From: Locusta migratoria
Lineage: Eukaryota; Arthropoda; Insecta; Orthoptera; Acrididae
DNA length: 64,000 nucleotides
Direction: 5' to 3'
Assembly: GCA_026315105.1 (NCBI GenBank)
Contig: CM048744.1
Location: 838,002,094-838,066,093 of the forward strand
The position numbers were made by a program, and so were the translations under genes. Positions within the stretch are counted from its first letter, which is position 1. Each line of letters starts with the position of its first letter. Under the pieces are notes generated by a model. That model was not told where the DNA came from, did no database searches, and saw only the letters and a list, made by a program, of their open reading frames with translations. This document shows positions 36,200 through 46,715 of this stretch, one piece after another.

Positions 36200-37130
36200 G
36201 TGATACCGAAGGTATGTGGTCATTGTTTTCTGAACGACTAGAAAGAGATTATGCCACCTCACGTGAATTTCTCTGTTATCAACTCACCCCCCTTCCCTCT
36301 CCTGCACTTTCAGATAGTCATACATTTCATGGCATCTTATTTTCCCATATAAGACTTACTCATATGACAAAACGGCAATTATTTGGAAAGGTCAAAGAAT
36401 TTTTCATCTCAAATCAAATAAAATAAATTCCGACAAAACGTAGTATATGGTATGCAGCCTTAGGAAAAATGTGTATCTGGAAATTGTAGAATCTATGAAA
36501 CTGTTGGGTTTGGTAATAAACCACAAACTACATAGAATGAAGACACTGCCCATGAATGAAGAAATGGTCACGTGTTCATATACCTCCTGAGGAGTGTAAT
36601 TACCGACCAGTATCTTCTAACTGTATATCATGATCTCTTCCATAGGCATATTACCTATAGACTACAGTTATGATGTCATTCATCACACAGGAAGGATATG
36701 CTACTATTGCAAGAAAAATGGCCAGTAAGAATTATTATATCAAATGGGAGATAAGAGCACTGCAGGACATTATTCATACAATTGGGAGTAATGACTGTTT
36801 TCGGCATTATGTATTTTTCTGTCTTCTTTATGATACTTCACTTTACTTTACTTTAGGAATAGGAATTTAGATGCCTCACTACAACAAACGCAACAAATAG
36901 ACCAAAAATGTGCCATCATGCTGACTGTCCAATTCGAAAGACAGCTTCCCGTTGCCCTGAAGATATACAGAACACTTCCTATGGAATTGCAGGACTTTCC
37001 AATGGGGATGTTCAAAACAAAAATTTCAAGAAAGTTAAAACTAGCCGCACAGGAACGGTACTCTGGGGCGTCACGTTACGGACTGCACGGCCGCTCGTGT
37101 TAGAGATTCGGGGGGGGGGGGATTAGTTGT
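36200..37130 (+). pseudogene. Decayed LINE reverse-transcriptase C-terminal remnant
   Basis: Broken frames read VCSLRKNVYLEIVESMKLLGLVINHKLH near 36450-36530 (a '...F.LG..ID..L' type block) and, near 36910-37050, a C-terminal block FERQLPVALKIYRTLPMELQ. These fit the RT C-terminus of CR1/Jockey-type LINEs. Too decayed for a family name. Confidence 0.5.
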
Positions 37131-37639
37131 CCTTAACTAGTGTAAGATAAAGGATAGTGTAAGATCCAGTATCACTGCAGGCCCAACAATCAGGAAGTTA
37201 GTTTAAGTAATTTGTAAGTCTTGAGATAGATGACCAGAGTGCTTTGGTTCCTTAAAATTACGAACATTTTGAACTTAAAAACTACATTTACTTTACTCTA
37301 GACAGTAATTTTTTTTATTACAAAGAAATTGTATGGATCTACTGAACTTTATCGAAAACATAAATTTACCAGATAAAAATGCTAAACGCGTTTAAATTTT
37401 TGCACTACACTTGTAATATATCAGTTTTCTAAATTTTATGCAGTATATCCATCGATGGATGGTCAACTACTCAGACATGGTAAAAAATGGAAACTGGATA
37501 TACAGTGCAATGCATTCTGGTTACATCAGCGCAAAAATAAGTCTTAATATTTTTTGTGCCATCCTGATTCTATAGATTATGGCAATGAGAAATATAATGA
37601 ATGAGGGGAAACTTTATCATAAAATCATAAAATTGTTGA
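37131..37639. other. No gene recognised
   Basis: AT-rich; nothing supported. Confidence 0.4.
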
Positions 37640-37710
37640 AATGTTTGTAAAGTTATGAGACCAAACTACTGTAGTCATCAGTCCTTCACACACACAAAGA
37701 CACACACACA

Positions 37711-37752
<42 letters not shown>

Positions 37753-37835
37753 CCTGAGAGAAGGACTCGAACCTTTGACAGGGAGTGATTCACCTTGGAG
37801 TAGACTACATGGCCACACCCACGTGGCTTAAAAAG
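37640..37835 (-). mobile_element. tRNA-derived SINE copy with an expanded CA tract
   Basis: On the minus strand a B box GGTTCGAGTCC is followed by CTCAGGCATG and a tail with 'gactgatgac'-like and 'ctcataac' blocks, as in 43638-43838. A (CA)n run (37687-37750) lies in the tail. The A-box region is degenerate. Confidence 0.65.
37687..37750. repeat. (CA)n microsatellite within the SINE
   Basis: About 64 bases of CA repeats with two interruptions. Confidence 0.95.
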
Positions 37836-38029
37836 CAGAAAAAAGAGCTGTGTAGATGAGTGTGACGAGTAGGACAAGTATGTGTAAAATATTAATAGCA
37901 GCTCCTAAGAAGAGGCATTGGAAGGGAAGCGATGTTATGCATCTTTCCACATGTATACAGTAGACAGTTTAATCACAATATTTTCATTCAAATGACTGTG
38001 GCTTATAATGAGAAGTGCATATTGCATCC

Positions 38030-38225
38030 TCCTTACATATTTCTTGCAAAGCAGCCACAAAGATAAAATTGGAGAGATTAGGGCCCACATGGATGAATGT
38101 GGACAATCATTTTTCCCCTGAACTGTATGTGACTGGAATAGGAGGAAGTGACAATGGTAAGTAAAGATCCTCCACCAAACACCGTGAGCTGGCTTGTGGA
38201 GTGTGGCTGCAGATGTAGATTTTAT
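38030..38225 (+). mobile_element. LINE 3'-end fragment
   Basis: The reading 'KLERLGPTWMNVDNHFSPELYVTGIGG' and the following 'ggcttgtggagtgtggctgcagatgtagat' match the usual C-terminal end and 3' tail of CR1-like LINEs (compare 22080-22125). A 5'-truncated copy. Confidence 0.5.
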
Positions 38226-39356
38226 TCGTTTTTATCCACGATACTGTTATATCCTGTAGATATAGCAACTGCTGGGCCATAAAATGCTGATATTTATTCT
38301 TATTTATTTATTGTAAACATATTAACTTAAGTAGGAACTTTCTAACACAGATATTTTTCAAGTTCATATAGACATATGGTAAAAGCTAAATTACCAACAA
38401 TATCACAAGGACGTTTCGATATATTTAAATACACACCCAAGGTGAAATCTTCAGCACTTCATTTGTCATTTTTCACAATGCAGTGGATAATTTCCAGTAT
38501 CAGCACTATATTTTATGAACGATTTGTATTCCTTGTATTTCCAATTTATTCTCATAATCTATTGTTTATGCAAAGCTCTCAATGTTTTGTTAATTCATCC
38601 TTTTGGAACCATTTTAAAATTTAAATATTTTTCACACATTTGTTGCCTCATTCCTTGCCCATAGAACAGGCTTTGTTTACTAGAAAGGAATGGGAGGAAA
38701 AAAACAACAGAAGTTACCACCAACAAGGAATGAAATGCAAGGGGACCTACAAGAAGATTTTTTCACAACAACATAACTTTTGTTCTTTTTTTTTTTTTTT
38801 AATTACAGTCAAGGTATTGGATAACAGATTATGTATCCGCTGTGAGAGATTTGTCATGAGAACTTATCTCTTTCATAAAATAGCTTTCATCAGTGAAGAG
38901 TAGTTTTTACGCGTATAATTTATAATAGATAGTAGTTTATCAGTAGTAATGCTAACTCCTGTTACATTTGAAAGGGATGGAAAATGTTTCCTCATGAGAG
39001 CTTTCGACGTTCCTGATGCAGTGCTGCTATACTGTTTACACGTATTTTACCCAACATTTCGCAACAAATTGTCTTCATCATCTCCACTGTAAGTCAACAG
39101 TTATCATTGGCCACTAAATAATAGAGATGTGAAAAACCCAATATGGTCACTGACGTGTATATTGAAAGAGGGAAATATTTTTTATGATGGTAGGCACCTG
39201 TGGGGAAAATTTTGTTTGATGTATGTGTATTTGAAGTGTCTGTCCACCCTTCCACAAAACCATGAGGTGTAGCCAGTATATTACTAATTTTTTGAAATTC
39301 GGTCTTCAATTGGCAGCATCAGTTGTTCATTATTACTTTTTTTTCTGTTTCTGCAG
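38226..39356. other. Probable intron before the exon at 39357; no gene recognised
   Basis: AT-rich, ending in a strong polypyrimidine tract and acceptor (ttttttttctgtttctgcag at 39337-39356). Small ORFs here have no support. Confidence 0.45.
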
Positions 39357-41090
39357 GAACTACAGGAACAGGCAGAGAAGGAGAATATGACTAGGACTTC
39401 ACGTGGCAGTACAGTCAGTGGTGACATTACTGGAAGGATGAGCTATGGCAATCAGCGTGGATCAGGGAGTGATGGCCCCACAGAACGGTTAGGATCAGTG
39501 ATTGGTAACCCCATAGTTCAGCTCGGTACAGTAAAGCCAGTACAGTCAGAAGGACAGCCTCTGTTTCGCACAGTGCAGCCGTTAGAGTACACCGGACAGC
39601 GTGTCAGCTGGAGTCAGCCAACACAGAATATTAACATGGATGCAGAGTTTATTGAAGAAGGCATGGTCCAAGAAATACTCCCTGAAGATATTCCTATGGA
39701 CTCTGTCATCGTCACAGGCATCAATAATCAGAACAGCAATCAAAGTAGCGATACTAATTTTAGCCTTGATGTAAAAAACAAGGAAAAGTGGGGTACAGAG
39801 GGCCAAACAATCAGGCTTAGTAGAACAGCTGATGCTGGAGGAAGGGATACGAGTCAGCTATCTATCAACAACACAGGAGAAGTTCCTCAGGCCAGCGATC
39901 ACGTTATGCCATTTAAGAATGTAATCAAAGCAAAAAGTCATTTTAATATACTTGCAGAAGAGGACAAAAAATTTGAAGGTAATAAAGACAAAAGAAATTT
40001 ATTGTCACAGCACAAATTAAAAAGTGCATCAGATATAAAACTATCCAGTGAGTCAGACATACTGGGCGAGATATCTGGTTCTAGTGATGATTTCCCTATC
40101 CAACTGTCATCATATAGATTGTCTCAGGAAAAGGACTTCATGCTTTTAGACAACACAAAGTTGGATAGATTAGCTGATGGCCCAGAATCTTCACTATCGA
40201 AAGAAGAGGTACCCACTGCAACTGATAACACAATAAAACAGTCTCCTATCGTCTATGTATCTGTCCTGGATAGAGATGCATCAGAACTCCCTAAAGATAC
40301 ATTACCTAAGGAAGAGCGAGAAAACACTGACAACGTTAGTGGAGACGTTTCGTCTTGTTTCTTGCATGATATTGCGATACAGACACAGAAAGAATGTTCG
40401 AACTTCCACAAACTTAATGGCTCGAAGAGTGTGCAGTACATTTCTTCACCTCCTGAGAAAGTGTATTCTGTGCTGCACCTTCAGTACCAGCAACAAACTG
40501 AGTATAAAGCAGCACCAGCTTCAGTAGTAACTACTAACGAAACAGCCTTCAGTGCCAGTAAGGTAGCTACAGACCGGGAGAATTCTGGACGTTCCGAGAG
40601 AAGTATTAAGGCCGAAGAAGTACCAAGACTTCAAACTACATGGGACCTTCTCCACAGTTTCCCATGCCATACTGACACAGCTAATATGCAGAGAATGGAC
40701 ACCGCATCTGAATTGAATCCCATTTTAGATTCTTACAGCAGGTTCAAACAACATGATGCACATTCTGTTTACCAAAGATGGAAAGAAGATGATGTACTAA
40801 CAACCACGCAACAGGAGAGCTGCAACATGGAAGGCATCGTATCTGATATTAGCCACAAGTACTCAACGGCAAAGCAACATACAAGCACAGTACAGTCCCT
40901 TAGATATGCACACAACCCAATCTCTTATACTGAAACCACAACAGAACAGCAACACTGCCCTCTGACAAACACGACCAATGGTTATGAACATCACAAAGTC
41001 TTGCAGTGGAGGATCAGAGTCAGTCCGCATCTCGCACATGATAACAAAAGGCAGACCAAAGATCCAGAGCAGAAGTTGAATGAGGACTAG
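39357..41090 (+). CDS. Last coding exon of an unrecognised host gene (577 codons, incomplete at 5' end)
   Basis: After a clear acceptor at 39356 the frame is open from GAACTACAG (ELQEQAEKEN, phase 0) through an internal ATG at 39387 to a stop at 41088-41090. A polyA signal AATAAA follows at 41207. The peptide is hydrophilic, rich in Ser, Thr, Glu and Gln, with early blocks GNPIVQLGTVKPVQSEGQ and EFIEEGMVQEILPEDIP. No domain, membrane segment or catalytic motif is seen, so it looks like a largely disordered cytosolic tail. The length of the open frame in AT-rich DNA and the lack of transposon motifs argue for a host gene. Phase is compatible with the exon at 17514-17869; membership in one gene is only a hypothesis. 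Confidence 0.65.
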   Translation, partial: ELQEQAEKENMTRTSRGSTVSGDITGRMSYGNQRGSGSDGPTERLGSVIGNPIVQLGTVKPVQSEGQPLFRTVQPLEYTGQRVSWSQPTQNINMDAEFIEEGMVQEILPEDIPMDSVIVTGINNQNSNQSSDTNFSLDVKNKEKWGTEGQTIRLSRTADAGGRDTSQLSINNTGEVPQASDHVMPFKNVIKAKSHFNILAEEDKKFEGNKDKRNLLSQHKLKSASDIKLSSESDILGEISGSSDDFPIQLSSYRLSQEKDFMLLDNTKLDRLADGPESSLSKEEVPTATDNTIKQSPIVYVSVLDRDASELPKDTLPKEERENTDNVSGDVSSCFLHDIAIQTQKECSNFHKLNGSKSVQYISSPPEKVYSVLHLQYQQQTEYKAAPASVVTTNETAFSASKVATDRENSGRSERSIKAEEVPRLQTTWDLLHSFPCHTDTANMQRMDTASELNPILDSYSRFKQHDAHSVYQRWKEDDVLTTTQQESCNMEGIVSDISHKYSTAKQHTSTVQSLRYAHNPISYTETTTEQQHCPLTNTTNGYEHHKVLQWRIRVSPHLAHDNKRQTKDPEQKLNED

Positions 41091-41206
41091 TCATTTGTTT
41101 AGTTCAAACTATAAAGACAGTAAAGGCAAAACAGGAAATAGCTTATCATGTGGAGCCATATCACCGTTTGAAATAAGAACACCTTACATTATATTATTGA
41201 CAAAAC

Positions 41207-41212
41207 AATAAA
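41207..41212 (+). terminator. Polyadenylation signal of the 39357-41090 exon
   Basis: AATAAA lies 117 bases after the stop codon, followed by an AT/T-rich region. Confidence 0.6.
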
Positions 41213-42110
41213 ATATTCTTCTTTCATGATATTTTATATCTTTACCTTGGTCCTTTACGGAATATACAAATGTACATTATAAGAAATTTAGCTTTATGTC
41301 AGAACCAGAAATTTGAAGTCTCCAGATCAATGTGCAGACTCCTACTTGCAAAAGAGATTAAGTATAAACATGAATCAGCAACTTTATTTATTTATTTGGT
41401 TGTCCAAAACAGTTGCAAATTATGTAGGGAATAGGTTGTTTTCGTAGTAATAGGTGTTGTGCATATACAAAAGAAAGTAAGATTAACTTGATCAGCTATT
41501 ACTTGCAAGACTGGTGATATGTTGCAGGAAAAGGAATGTGGGGGAAAACGTTATTGAAGGGCACAAATAATAACTATATTCACGTAAGTTATCCTGCAGG
41601 GTGGACTCTGGATCAAATTGCTCGTTCAGGCCTTTCTGCCACTATCACACAAAGAACTTGCCTTCCTACTATCACATCATTCTTCAGAGTCAAGATGCCA
41701 TCATCCACTGTTGAGGCACTTGGTATGAGACGACCTTAAACTCTACCAATAGGTGATTCACAGAATCTGCCATCATCACCAAGACAATTTGCCTAGCTGT
41801 TTTTCACTAGGATAATGAAATTTGTGGAATCTTAAGATCATTGCTGAACCACTTGGCCTACCTATATGTTCCCAGCATTTCGAAATCATCACATCCTGCC
41901 AAGTGCATCAAGTAAATTACATCAATAACACCTGTCAAGATTATGGAGGATATAGTAGGGGAAAAGCCAGGTCACACAGACCTAAGCACCAAAATAGGGT
42001 ATTTGACTGGTTTCTGGAATTCATCTTAAAAAGTTGATTATATATAATCTTATGCTCATAACACGCATTTTTCCTTCTTGCATTGCTGTATTTTGTAAAA
42101 AAGAAATTAT
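41213..42110. other. No gene recognised
   Basis: Small ORFs at 41536-41739 and 41822-42037 are without motifs. Confidence 0.4.
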
Positions 42111-42114
42111 GTGT

Positions 42115-42540
42115 GCATTTTCAACTTTTCACGGCGTAAGGAGTAATCCAATAAATTTCGGGCGTGCAGCCGTGCAAATTCTATGTCTTCTACTAATATT
42201 TCGGCCGCGTATCGTCCGGCCATCTTCAGAGTGAGTCCCACGACTGCCGACAAGTTGCCAGGCGCGGCCTTATATACACCATCGCGGCGTCACTGCGCAT
42301 GCGGGTCTCAGATGCTGGTCGGCGGCAAAGAGGTGCACTTGGCATGCGCGTCCCCCGTGGCGAAAGGATCGATTCTGTTATCGATATGTGTGTTGTGGTG
42401 GCAACACCTTGTCGACATCTCTGTCATTTTATTGCATTAAGTGCAGGATTCCACACCTTGTCCGAATTAAAACCGTTATCTGTGTTTATTAAACAGACAG
42501 CCTTAGTGCGCCACTGCTGACGTACACAAGCCAAAATTTA
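42115..42540. repeat. Penelope-associated-type repeat with a hammerhead-core-like motif
   Basis: A GC-rich block containing 'atatttcggccgcgtatcgtccggccatcttcag' (42197-42229) followed by 'agtcccacgactgccgac...gcggccttatatac'. It resembles terminal regions of Penelope-like elements in arthropods, but no coding part is present. Confidence 0.5.
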
Positions 42541-43033
42541 ACCCTCAGAAGTGACCATTAAAAATCAGGTGCAATTTGCAGCATGCTTTTTGACAACAAG
42601 AGACACACGTGATCAAGATTTCAACGCATCTGCCCAAATTTGTATGTACGGTCAGCTTAGCCCATATTAGGTAGCAGAAAGGAACAGTTACATGGAGTTG
42701 CAGTTACTAGTAACTTGTAATTCGGCCGACAGTTGTGATGAGGCAGACATTTATGCAGGGCCTGATTGGTAGTTTTGTCGGCCAAGTCTGTTGTACACAT
42801 ACCCTCCTGGCCATTAATTTTTCTACACCATGAAGATGACGTGCTACAGATGCAAAATTTAACCGACAGGAAGAAGATGCTGTGATATGCAAATGATTAG
42901 CTTTTCAGAGTTTTAACACAAGGTTGGCGCCAGTAGCGACACCTACAACGAGTTGACATGAGGATAGTTTCCAACCGATTTCTCATACACACACAGCAGG
43001 TCACCGACGTTGCCTTATGAGACATTGTTGTGA

Positions 43034-44270
43034 TGCCTCGTGTAAGGAGAAGAAATGCGTACCATCACATTTCCGACTTAGACAAAGGTTGGATTGTAGC
43101 CTATCACGATTACGGTTTATCGTATCACGATATTGCTGCTCGTGTTGGTCGTGACCCAATAACCGTTAGCAGAATATGGAATCAGTGAGTTCAGGAGGGC
43201 AATACGGAATGCCGTGCTGGATCCCAACAGCCTTGTATCACTAGCAGTCGAGATGACAGGTATCTTATCCGCATGGCTGTAACGGATCGTGCAGCTGCGT
43301 CTCGATCCCTGAGGCAACAGATGGGGACGTTGGCAAGACTACAAACGTCTGCACGAACAGTTTGACGACTTTTCCAGCAGAATGGACTATCAGCTGGGAG
43401 ACCATGGCTGTGGTTACCCTTGACGCTGCATCACAGTCAGGAGCGCCTGCGATGGTGTACGCAACGACGAACCTGGGTGCACTATTGGAAAAACGTCATT
43501 TATCGGATGGATCAAGGTTCTGTTTACAGCATCATTATGGTCGCATCCGTGTTTGGCGATATCGTGGTGAACGCACATTGGAAGCGTGTATTCATCATCT
43601 CCATATTAGCGTATCACCCACCGTGATGCTATGGGGTTCCAAATGTTTCAAATGTTTGTATAGCTTATGGGACTTAACTACGGGGTCATCAGTCCCTAAA
43701 CTTACAAACTACTTATCAACTACTTACGAACTAGGACGGCACAAATATCCATGCCCGAGGGGGGATTCGAACCCCCGACCGTAGTGGCCGTGAAGACCGT
43801 GACTGAAGCGCCTCAGTCGCCTCGGCCACCGCGGCCGGCTATGGGGTACCATTGGTTACACATCTCAGTCACCTCTTGTTCGCATCGACGGCACTTTGAA
43901 CAGTGGCCATTACATTTCAAGAGCTTTTACGACCCATGGCTCTACCCTTCGTTCGATTCCTGTGAAATCCTACATTTCAGCAGGATAATGCACGACCGCA
44001 TGTTGCAGGTCCTGTACGGGCCTTTCTGGGTATGGAAAATGTTTGACTGCTGCTCTAGTCAGCACATTCTTCATATCTCTCACCAGTTGAAAACATCTGG
44101 TCAATGGTGGCCGAACAACTGGCTCGTCACAATATGCCAATACTCTTGATGAACTGTGGTATCATGTTGAAGCTTCTTGGGCATCTGTACCTGTACACGT
44201 CTTCCAAGCTCTGTTTGACTCAAAACCCAGACGTATCAAGGCCGTTATTATGGCCAGAGGTGGTTGTTCT
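43034..44270 (+). pseudogene. Tc1-type DDE transposase pseudogene
   Basis: Starting MPRVRRRNAYHHISDLDKG, the N-terminal helix-turn-helix reads YGLSYHDIAARVGRDPITVSRIW, then in the same and shifted frames RAAASRSLRQQMG, and the DDE region near 43480-43620 (WKNVIYRMDQGSVY; FGDIVVNAHW). A stop after the first DNA-binding domain (43184), further frame breaks and the SINE at 43638 inactivate it. Usual Tc1 transposases are about 340 residues. Confidence 0.85.
43638..43838 (-). mobile_element. tRNA-derived SINE (orthopteran type), 201 bp
   Basis: Flanked by a perfect 9-bp duplication CTATGGGGT (43629-43637 and 43839-43847) inside the Tc1 transposase. On the minus strand the head has an A box TGGCCGAGGCG and a perfect B box GGTTCGAATCC, then CTCGGGCATGG and a body ending with GGGACTGATGACC and AAACATTTG. 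It uses RNA polymerase III promoters and LINE enzymes. It is not a real tRNA, because the acceptor end runs on into the SINE body. This copy looks the best preserved in the window. Confidence 0.93.
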
Positions 44271-44439
44271 GGGTACTGATTTCTCAGGGCCTATGCATCC
44301 CAATTGCCTGAAAATATAATCATATGCCAGTTCTAGTATAATATATTTGTCAAATGAGTACCCATTTATCATCTGCAGTTCTTCTTTGTGGTGCAATTTT
44401 AATGGCCAGTAGTGTATTTATAGTTTATTCATAGAAGTT

Positions 44440-45010
44440 ATCAGAGTTGAAAAGAAAGGGATGGAGTGCTTGGGAAGGTAGTTAAACATGGTTGTAGCCT
44501 TTTTTCAATGTTTTATAGTTTGTACACTGAGCAGGCTATAAAGGAAAGCAAGGAGAAATTTGGAGAAGGAATTAAAGTTCAGGGTGAAGAAATAAAAACA
44601 TTGCGTACTGCCAACATGTTAATTCTGTCAGAAACACCAAAGGACCTGGAAGAGCAATTGAATGAAATGGACAATGTTTTAAAAGGAGCGTATAAGATGA
44701 ACATTAACAAGAGCAAAACAAGGGTAATGGAGTACAGTCTAAGTAAATTGAGCATTGTTGAGGGAATTCGATTAGGTAACGAAACAATTAAGGTAGTAGA
44801 TGAGTTTTGTTACCTGCTCCTTAAAATAACATGTGATAGTTGCAGTACAGAGGATACGGAACAGAATTAGAGAGATAAGGAATTTATGGCATACCTTGAC
44901 TAAAAGAATGGATCATGTGTTAGGACACATTCTTAGACATAAAGGAATCGCGATTTTAGCACTGGGGGGAAGTGTGTGGTTTAAAAATCGCAGAGGGAGA
45001 CAACCGACGA
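44440..45010 (+). pseudogene. Fragment of the RTE-like LINE, internally deleted
   Basis: Blocks match the 14225-16350 copy: SLYTEQAIKESKEKFGEGIK, then the usual CFADDIVILSE site reduced to ILSET after a small deletion, KSKTRVMEYSL, then a jump to LWHTLTKRMDHVLGHILRHK and GSVWFKNRRGRQP. The catalytic aspartates are gone. Similarity stops about 20-30 bases before the left end of the Polinton. Confidence 0.85.
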
Positions 45011-45032
45011 TGCATATGAGTAACAATCCTTG

Positions 45033-45377
45033 ATTTGATATCAAATTAATTATGCGTAATTAGAGTAATTGCATAACTGCAATTACATGTACTTAGAGTA
45101 ATTGCATAATTGCAGTTACATGTAACTAGAGTAATTACATGTACTTAGGGTAATTGTTTATTTATTTATTGTAATTGTTTATTGTTATTGCAATTGCACG
45201 CGTTCACTCCTCCACGTCTGGCATGGAACTGAGCTCACCCCAAGGCATCACGTGACTATCTACGTCACCCCCCCACCCCCACCCTACCACGTGACCAGCA
45301 CCGGCCAATGAGAGCACAGCACGTGACCACCCCCTTCCCACAGTGAACAATAACAGGTCTAAACTCGTCCACCTGGG
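45033..45377 (+). repeat. Polinton left terminal inverted repeat
   Basis: Starts at or just before TTTGATATCAAATTAATTATG and runs inward through AGAGTAATTGCAT-type units and a conserved block cacgtctggcatggaactga to about CACCTGGG. It matches the inverted 61014-61360 with few differences. Protein-primed replication is expected to start at these ends. Confidence 0.93.
45040..45155 (+). repeat. Subterminal tandem units in the left TIR
   Basis: Units of AGAGTAATTGCATAA(C/T)TGCA followed by GTTACATGTA(A)CT recur two to three times, with a shorter AGAGTAATTACATGTACTT and AGGGTAATTG copy. The same units are in the right TIR. Confidence 0.8.
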
Positions 45378-46497
45378 GATCTCAACACTGAAAAAACTGT
45401 GGCAGTATTTCATGGAAAACAGCAGTTCAATAACGTTATTATTACTATTATTAATTGTTCTACACCTAACTGAAACGACCTCTGTTTTTCATAGGAACGT
45501 CTAACACACACATAAAACCGTATCAAAAAATACTACGTAATGGTCACTGTACTGTGAAACATCATAATCTCTCGCCGAGGGGACGCGCGCAAGAAAACAA
45601 TGGGGGCACAGCACGAAGAGACGAGTGAGTGGTATACGGGGATCTTATTTTATTTACGCGCTGCCGCGGGAAATTGTATGCACGCCGGGCGACCGCCAGC
45701 TGCTGGCCGCTGGCCGGCGCAGGTCCTGCCTGCTCGGCGCTCGGAGCGCGAATGACGGCTGTGGCAGCTCCTCCCCCCTCCCCGCGACCCAGCGCAGCGC
45801 GGTCCGTTGCCGAGACCCCCCTCCCCCCTCCACCCCGCGCTCACCCACAGCTGCAGTTAGCGCGCTCGCCGCCGCGTCCCCCCTCCCCCTCGCCACGCAC
45901 CTGTGGACCGGTCCTATTGAACCCCGCGGGCGGCGGCGCTTCTTTCTTAGAAATGCTTCGAACCCTTCGAGTCTCATCGCATTCGGTGGTCGGATGTCAA
46001 TAGGTTGTCAGACATCTATGCTTCACTCAGGCGAACTGTGTCAATGGGCTATCCCGCGAAAACACGTCTTTTGACAATATGTGCACAGGTGCTTCGCATA
46101 ACACAAAAATTCCGCGAAGACTCTCGGAACCCATTCTCCGCAAAGACGCGCGACCTCTAGACAATGCGTCCGCTCAATAACATACACAGCGGATTTCAGA
46201 CCACCCATTTGGTTTCGCATATTCTTAGAAATACCTCCGACCCACGGCGGTGACAGCCGACAACATCTCATCCGCCCCTTGACAGTGGACTCAAAATGAC
46301 AGCCGCTGTAGGCGCTACCCACAATCATCCTCCCAGCCACCTCACACGCTTCCGCGAAAAGTATTCCCACACACGTGTTCAGCATAACACGGGAAATTCC
46401 CTGAAGACGCTATTTAACCACGAAATTCCAAAGTATCCTTTGAAAATAAAACAGACAACGATATTCGACACGGGAAAACCACGAAATCTCGAACATT
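45378..46497. other. Polinton left non-coding region with a GC-rich island
   Basis: 45640-45930 is strongly GC-rich (gccgcgg, ccccctcc) and open in several frames on both strands, which is a by-product of composition. 46000-46430 has repeated ccgcgaa(a/g) blocks. No protein motif is seen. It is probably regulatory for the rightward transcripts. Confidence 0.5.
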
Positions 46498-46614
46498 CCC
46501 ATTGGATAGCTGAGCTGGGAAAAACAGCATGATAGCAAGTTCAGACATGTGGGAGTTGTCCCATTGGCTAGCTGAGCTGGGAAAAACCGCATAACAGCAA
46601 GTTCAGGCATGTAG
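46498..46614 (+). repeat. Tandem CCAAT-box-containing repeat upstream of the rightward promoter
   Basis: Two copies of about 56 bp (46498-46553 and 46559-46614) share CCCATTGG(A/C)TAGCTGAGCTGG and a following GGGAAAAAC(A/C)GCAT block. A third ATTGGCCAGCT sits at 46634. ATTGG is an inverted CCAAT box. The position just upstream of the TATA box suggests an enhancer or upstream promoter element. Confidence 0.7.
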
Positions 46615-46649
46615 AGACCGATCCAGTCTTCTCATTGGCCAGCTCTTGG

Positions 46650-46685
46650 TATTTAAGATCATGACATCTGCAAGAGAGCATCAGT
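46650..46685 (+). promoter_or_regulatory. TATA box and TCAGT initiator of the spliced left-end gene
   Basis: TATTTAA at 46650-46656 and TCAGT at 46681-46685; the initiator A is 33 bases downstream of the first T. The predicted ATG is 33 bases further on at 46716. Confidence 0.8.
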
Positions 46686-46715
46686 CTTCATCCGACCGCT
46701 GTCGCTGCCATTACC

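Larger units (their letters stand above)
42794..44416 (+). mobile_element. Inactive Tc1-type transposon carrying a SINE
   Basis: Terminal repeats: left TACACATACCCTCCTGGCCA, right inverted TACACTACTGGCCATTAAAA. The TA ends fit the Tc1/mariner target site. Between them is a broken transposase (43034-44270) interrupted by a 201-bp SINE. Without the SINE the element is about 1.4 kb, usual for Tc1. It is a dead copy. Confidence 0.88.

Noticed and set aside
43760..43838. Functional tRNA gene on the minus strand
   Set aside because: Embedded in a SINE with target duplications; the acceptor end continues into the SINE body.
45625..46074. Long ORFs on both strands in the GC-rich island
   Set aside because: Open in several frames because stop codons are rare in GC-rich DNA; low-complexity Pro/Ala/Arg with no motif or splice support.
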